Below are positions 58,801 through 64,000 of a stretch of 64,000 bases of DNA, piece by piece (the first letter of the stretch is position 1; every line of letters begins with the position of its first letter). Position numbers and translations under genes: made by a program. The notes under the pieces were generated by a model. That model made no database searches. It saw nothing but the letters and a program-made list of their open reading frames with translations, and was not told where the DNA came from. The stretch is from Cristatella mucedo (taxonomy: Eukaryota; Bryozoa; Phylactolaemata; Cristatellidae): NCBI GenBank assembly GCA_009760855.2, contig WPIO01000046.1, positions 1,365,001 through 1,429,000 of the forward strand. Direction: 5' to 3'.

Positions 58801-59769
58801 TTATTTATTCATTTACTTTAAGAGCACCAAAGAGCCCTACCGGGCGGCGTGCCTGCGGCGAAAGTTTCAGGATGTTTCTAAGGAGATGCAAATCCATATT
58901 CTTTTGCGACGTAGCTGACAAATCTGCTTTTCAGCGAATCTCAGGAGCGCTACTTCAGGTTCTCTCGACGAGGACTAATATTTTATTTTTACACGGGGTC
59001 TACAAGACTTTCGGGCTGTTCGCCTTCGGCTCAGATCTTCATGTTAGGCGAAAGCGAGGTGTGCCACTTATTTTCGAGGGGTGGTGTAACACGCAGATTA
59101 ATACTCTATCCAGAGCGGGCTGCGGCTTTGGGTGGATGGGATTGGGAAGACGCTCCCGTAAGCTCGGTCTCTTGCGAGAGAACTAAAGACTTTCGGGAGT
59201 ATTCTGGCTTTGTTATTGTCAAATATTTCCATTACGCTCACTATTGTGACAAAGAATTTCGAATTGTGATAAAGACTTTTGAGTAGCTGCAAGGTTTGCT
59301 AATTCTACTGTCACTTCATATTTTCACTATTCTATTACAATGTGCAGTTATTGCTAAAGTACCCCAAGTGCTAACAGCACACATTTGTTCAATGGATATT
59401 CAACATGCAGAGCCTTGGTGCCCGTACACGTTTCCGCCCAGCTGTGTGCTTAGCAACACAACACATACCCGGCCGATGTCGCAACCTACGTGTTCTTATT
59501 TCAGCAACATTCTTTCTTCTGGCCGATATTAATAGTATTTCACATATGGCACTGTTACTCATTGGGTATTCTACTTGGTGACTGTTGAAAAAACTACTAA
59601 AGACAGCTCTTGTCAGCAACGAAAGTTCAAATGACGTCTGAAAAAGTGTAAAGATCATACTTGAATGTGAGTGGGCAAGTAGTCTCTTCCATAGCCACGT
59701 CAATGAGGCCCACAAAATGCGAATCAATTAACTTATCAATTACAATCATCCACACAAGAGCTGAATAGC
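58801..59769. other. Intergenic stretch, no recognised gene
   Basis: A 132-aa plus-strand ORF (58788-59186) starts within SINE sequence and has no family resemblance. The rest is AT-rich. Confidence 0.4.
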
Positions 59770-59935
59770 AGCTGTGATGGTACACTAGGTAAGGTGGATG
59801 CTTTTTACGATCTCGGTCCGAGGTTGCAGGTTCGAATCCTACAGTTGGGGATTCTTTATCACTGCTGCAAGCAGTAGCGATAGCCATAAAGGCTCTTCTA
59901 TCGCTACACAAAATAGGCTGTTAAATCAGCTAGTT
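59770..59935 (+). repeat. tRNA-derived SINE, family 2 (plus sense)
   Basis: The head is gtgatggtacactaggtaag, the B box GGTTCGAATCC 59829-59839, then ggggattctttatcactgct, the body caagcagtagcgatagccat and the end acacaaaataggctgttaaa. It lies just downstream of the Hikeshi-like stop codon, in the convergent space. Confidence 0.82.
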
Positions 59936-60034
59936 ATTGTTATATCATTATCCAGCTCAGCCAGATGGTTCTTAAACGTTTCAAAATCAGCATACAGCAA
60001 GTAACACAAATTCAAAAGGATCTTAAATAAATGT

Positions 60035-60345
60035 TTATGATCTCCAAAAGAATGGATCGAGATTAAGCTTTCTCTGGAAGTTGTTAAACCAGGTTTGAAG
60101 AGTTCCCAAAGGAACAAACAGCTCATTGGGCTGAGGCACCATCTGACTCTGTGTCACTGCAAATGACGTGATATAGTTTACCAAGTTCTCAAGCATTTTA
60201 GAGGAAAATGCCATGAATGTGTCAGCCGTCGTCGCATTCGTATTTGCAGCTGGCGTTTGCTGACTGAGGCTCTCTAATGTCTCCACCGAAATACCAATCT
60301 GAGCCATGGGACTGGTTTGCATTCCAAATGGTCCATCGCTGGTAC
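60035..60345 (-). CDS. HIKESHI: Hikeshi-like terminal exon
   Basis: The acceptor gatcgcag|GTACC completes a Gly codon. 103 codons and the stop TAA. It contains TSPMAQIGISVETLESLSQQ, MLENLVNYITSFAVTQSQMV and NFQRKLNLDPFFWRS. No clear AATAAA on the minus strand in the 150 bases after the stop. Confidence 0.93.
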
Positions 60346-60812
60346 CTGCGATCAGAAATCATTAAAAAAAAGTTTGCCCTGCTGCCAATATTGCATACCT
60401 GGAAAACAAATTATATTTAGAAATATTGAGCCTGCACAGACAGCTACATGCAGAGATACAGGCATGGCCCAATCCAAGCACGAGAACAAAGTACACACCC
60501 AAGGCAATACAACTTCCTCTTGGCTAAGGAACACCAGGAAATAGGATGCATGATCAAAATCTCTGCTCGTGAACGGACCCATGAGCAGCCCGGAATAACT
60601 AGATGTGACGGCCAACAGCCCACGACTCCTTAACAAAAAATATTCACAGAAAGACACCCACGTGTGCGAGCGCGCACACGCACACGCGCACATACACACA
60701 CACTAAAACAAGCACACACTAAAACAAGTACATACACACTAAAACAAACACACACACACACACACACACACACTAAAACAAGCACACACACACACACACA
60801 CACTAAAACAAG

Positions 60813-60843
<31 letters not shown>

Positions 60844-63634
60844 ACAAGCACACACACACACACACACACATACACACACACACACACATACACACATGCT
60901 AAAACAAACACACACACACACACACACACACTAAAACAAACATGGACACACATCCTGTTAATCCACATTAATATAGAAAAGTCAGTGATGGTGGTGACAG
61001 CATACAAATCACGTGGTGCACTCAAGGATGACGTAACATCAGGATTTCTTTCTAAGCCTTGGCATTTAGCAGAAGGCTGCAACAGATGTTTAAAACATTT
61101 GCAATGCACTGTAAGAGAGCTTAATCTTTATCCAGGCGATTCACATATGCCGAAGGGCTAGAGCCCACGACCTCAGTCGTAAACGATGAGCACCATAACC
61201 CCTGGGCCAAACCAGGGCGGCCAAGTCACTTGCTACTGCTGCCGGTAGAACACAGAGAATCATGTGCGGCGATTCATAGATAGGCCAGTTAGGCGCACCA
61301 AGTCGAGCGCACGTTTTTGGTCGAAGCTTGCCAGGCAACGAGATCCAGCTCAAGTGTGGTGGCAGCTTAGTACCACAGTAACAGTATCGAGGTGCACGTG
61401 GGAACTGTAAGATATAAAGGGAACCTGACCTTCGTGGCCGACGAAATGAAAGAGCAAAGGAATAAGTAAGGTAACTTCATATTGATATACTCAGGACATC
61501 TCGAAATGTAGCTGCAAATCGAAACTATCTGGAAACGCACCATTTACCACGTTTCTTCGGGGGCGTTTACCTGAAAACCTATCGTCAGCGGTGTAGCACG
61601 GGCGGCCGTCTGCAGTTCTTTTCGGTTGCTCACAAACTCATCTAAAGTGCAAACTGTCTCCTAAAAGGATGGCAAGCCAACACTGTCACTTCTTATCGCA
61701 GCTCGTGCTCAGATAAATAAATAAAATAAATACTAGCTAGCTGATTTAACAGCCTCTTTTGTATAGAGACAGAAGAGCCTTTACGGCTATCACCACCGCT
61801 TGCAGCAGCAATAAAGGATCGCATACCGCAGGATTCGAACCCACGACCTCGGGACCGAGGTAGTGAAAAGCAACCGCCTTACCCAGTGTGCCACCACAGC
61901 TCACCCGTTCCGTTGGCTGTTATGTACAAGTAAAAAAAAAATAACAAGTCAACTGAATCAGCAGCCCCATTTGTACAGTGGCAGAAGAACATTGGCGACG
62001 AACACTCCCTCTTGAAGAGAATAATGAAGATCTCAGTCTACAGTTTCACACATTTTTCTACTGGTAACTATGAGCTCCACACGGTGAACACATGTTGCAC
62101 TAATCACTGGTTTTTTCAAAAGCAGTGAGCTAAATCAGGATTATACTAGATGGATTATGACTGCCAAAAAACTATTCAGGGTTCTCGAATGATAATGCAT
62201 TGGAACCGGTCATGTCATAATCCATGGTTAGGTGGAATAAAAGCTCAAGTCATGTAATAGGCAGTGGATTGTGCTACAGTCAAAGCTGGACTTGAGCAGA
62301 TCGGTGCTGATCCAGGCTGGGGTTTTGCCCAAGGCTCTGTGCTGGTCTCGGCAGTTCAGTGGTGCTCTGGGCGCCGCATGACAGTTGTTGCACGCCATGG
62401 CTGACCCTTGACGCCTGTGACCATCCTCCATCACTGTCGAACAGACTTATTTACACTATGGATGTGGATTTGTTATCTAAACACATGGGCACTGCTCTTC
62501 GTTGCCGCTACGTTCTGCTACCGTCGGCGTACCCACGTGCATTGGTGCTGCACCTGCAAGTAGCTAGCTGTGCAACTTGTTGGTAAAACTCGGGCTAGGT
62601 GAAATTTGCAGCAGCAGATGAGACACCAGAAGCAGAAGCTTGTGGCCTCAATGTCTGGCCAGGCAAGGGAGATCATAAAGAATCGTGGTGGGACATCACA
62701 CTAAACACATGCACACTAGCAGTACAAGTGTTTGGGCTGACAATAAATATTTCCAGATGCTTTGCATAACTTTAGTATGCCCGGCTTTGTATAAAACCCT
62801 CTTATTACCCGAACGAATTTACAGCCAGTAGTGGAGGCCACACTGCAAGGATTTTTTCACCTGAGTTTATGTCGCGTGGCTCGAGCCCACGACTTCGATC
62901 GTCAAGGGCGAGCTCCTTCACCCTGTGCCAACTGACCAGAAAGCCTTGGTAGCTATGCAATAACAAACCACGGTACAGTGGTCGGTTTTGATCTATTGCA
63001 ATAGCCAGTCATTGGCGAGGAAAAAAGACTTGCAACATATTGCTTGGTGCATGCAGACTCGGCCACCACGCAGGTGTTCTGCTCTCGGGAATATGTTAAT
63101 TGTATTTGTACAGTCACACACAATCCATAATTTGGATCTTCCCATCACAGTAGCAGCTGGTGTAAGTCCCTCGCGGCCACTCATTGTAGGCACACTGAGG
63201 CTATTTCCAGTAACTGATTGGGGGGGACAGTTCTACCTCATATGTCAAACAGCAATTGATCCTCTCCTGTAATAATTCAACAATGCCAACCTGACGATGA
63301 ATGATAAAACAATGAGATGGGATCCGACTGATATCGTATACAATCATACACATACAATATACACATACATTACAATAATGCACACAAACCACGTTAGCTG
63401 TATATAGGAACTAGGTGACCGTGCTGTCACAAGTGGCGCAAAACGGTTGTAATACAACAGACGTTAGGCAAGGCTGTAATACCGGCAAGCCATTAGCACA
63501 CAGGCGGGTGCCTACCGTAAAGCAGCTCAGTTGCTTACCCATTTTTAGTCCTGATATCTTGAATACTGCACTGGGTTTGTCGTTGGTCAAGAAGCCAAGA
63601 AGTGACCAACCACCACCCGACCAACAGAAATACA
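60035..63634 (-). CDS. HIKESHI: Hikeshi-like (OPI10 family) gene, last two coding exons; 5' part off right edge
   Basis: Exons 63634-63539 and 60345-60035 join in phase 1 through a 3.2-kb intron and give about 135 residues, against 197 I recall for human Hikeshi. Landmarks: VYFCWSGGGWSLLGFLTNDK, PSAVFKISGLKMG, then PFGMQTSPMAQIGISVETLE, SLSQQTP, FAVTQSQMVPQPNELFVP, TWFNNFQRKL and PFFWRS at the C-terminus. Hikeshi carries Hsp70 into the nucleus under heat stress by binding FG-nucleoporins; the hydrophobic N-terminal domain is mostly outside the window. The gene is convergent with the NOL4-like gene. The YF-to-W loop is shorter than in vertebrates. Confidence 0.92.
60660..60950. repeat. (CA)n minisatellite with ACTAAAACAAG spacers
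   Basis: Runs of CA of varying length are separated by about eight copies of actaaaacaag or actaaaacaaa. In the Hikeshi-like intron. Confidence 0.95.
61115..61225 (-). repeat. tRNA-derived SINE, family 1, minus sense
   Basis: The tail at left (gagcttaatctttatccagg, cgattcacatatgc), the B-box-like GGGCTCTAGCCC at about 61157-61168, and the head gggccaaaccagggcg near 61203-61218. Confidence 0.75.
61745..61905 (-). repeat. tRNA-derived SINE, family 2, minus sense
   Basis: aacagcctcttttgtataga at left, ggctatcaccaccgcttgca, a B-box GGTTCGAATCC reading at about 61833-61843, and head agcaaccgccttacccagtg. Nearly the same as the copy at 18.1 kb. A second partial tail starts at 61958. Confidence 0.85.
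62865..62945 (-). repeat. tRNA-derived SINE head, family 1, partial
   Basis: gtggctcgagcccacgactt carries the B-box-like palindrome; the head ends near 62940. The tail is missing. Confidence 0.6.
63539..63634 (-). CDS. HIKESHI: Hikeshi-like internal exon
   Basis: The acceptor tcatttgtag|TG needs one base from the previous exon. The donor is AATGG|gtaagc, phase 1. It encodes YFCWSGGGWSLLGFLTNDKP then SAVFKISGLKM, the conserved core strand region of the family. Confidence 0.9.
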
Positions 63635-64000
63635 CTACAAATGAAGCCGAAAGCCACGCCATGCCAGTCGACCGCACCACGCATGAGGTCGACCTGCAGA
63701 ACTGCCGGTGCAATAGAAGTAACCGCGAGCACAACAACAAAACACGAAAGTAGAGGCCTACTACTGGTCAGACCGATCAGTGGTCATTCCACAGACCCAC
63801 CCCACAGATTGCTGCACCACAAAAAGATGCATTATGCTCAGCTCGAGCCTACAGGTAGCTAGTCAACTAGAAGCCAGTAGTCAGGCACGGTTCGCGTGCA
63901 CAAAGCTCGCTGGGTCGCTACCCGACGAGTCAGTCCTCAGAGCGTTGTAAGAGGAGCCAACATTGAGATAGTACTCAAAGCAAGGTGGTTGGCACTTACA
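63635..64000. other. Hikeshi-like intron up to the window edge
   Basis: No coding segment fits. On the minus strand gtaagtg starts at 63999, which could be the donor of the missing upstream exon, leaving only its last base inside the window. Confidence 0.35.

Noticed and set aside
60660-60950. CRISPR-like regular array
   Set aside because: The spacers are constant and the CA runs vary, the reverse of a CRISPR array, and the DNA is animal.
60630-61161. ORFs of 159-165 aa with HTHTHT / CVCVCV
   Set aside because: Products of the (CA)n array in the Hikeshi-like intron.

Overview
The window is metazoan nuclear DNA. Its genes have spliceosomal introns with GT-AG junctions, and the spaces between exons are crowded with LINE and SINE copies, a Tc1-like transposon remnant and long microsatellites. 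The two best-resolved genes belong to animal families (BRD10/KIAA2026 and NOL4). An invertebrate, perhaps a spiralian, is my guess; the sequence does not settle the phylum. Exon borders below were read by eye, by matching splice sites, reading phase and remembered family landmarks. No alignment was run.

Layout. (1) 1-12682, minus strand: a BRD10/KIAA2026-like bromodomain gene with eleven phase-consistent exons, its 3' part running off the left edge. Its introns hold a 2.5-kb LINE (about 600-3110), a broken Tc1-like transposase (6228-7245), LINE and SINE pieces and a TA/TGTA microsatellite. (2) 12.7-39.3 kb: a gene-poor repeat region. It has three large LINE copies (13920-15035, 23148-24235, 26400-29510; the last is the longest and carries a nested insertion), many isolated LINE 3' tails, SINEs and (GA)n tracts. 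One GC-rich minus-strand ORF of 282 aa (19071-19919) may be coding. (3) 39414-54136, plus strand: a complete NOL4/NOL4L-like gene in nine coding exons, split 3+6 by a 9.7-kb intron full of old LINE pieces, with a poly(A) signal at 54606. (4) 54.6-60.0 kb: AT-rich intergenic DNA, a LINE remnant, hairpins and SINEs. (5) 60035-63634, minus strand: the last two coding exons of a Hikeshi (OPI10-family) gene, convergent with the NOL4-like gene; its first coding exon lies past the right edge.

The genes do not form a pathway: one looks like a chromatin reader, one a nuclear/nucleolar protein, one an Hsp70 nuclear import carrier. The repeats do form a system. A tRNA-headed SINE family carries the same 3' tail as the main LINE family, which suggests the SINE is moved by that LINE's reverse transcriptase. 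I found no evidence of a wholly new biological system. The most useful points are the reconstructed gene models, the LINE/SINE tail sharing, a nested insertion with a target-site duplication, an overlapping uORF at the NOL4-like start, and several perfect or near-perfect palindromes.
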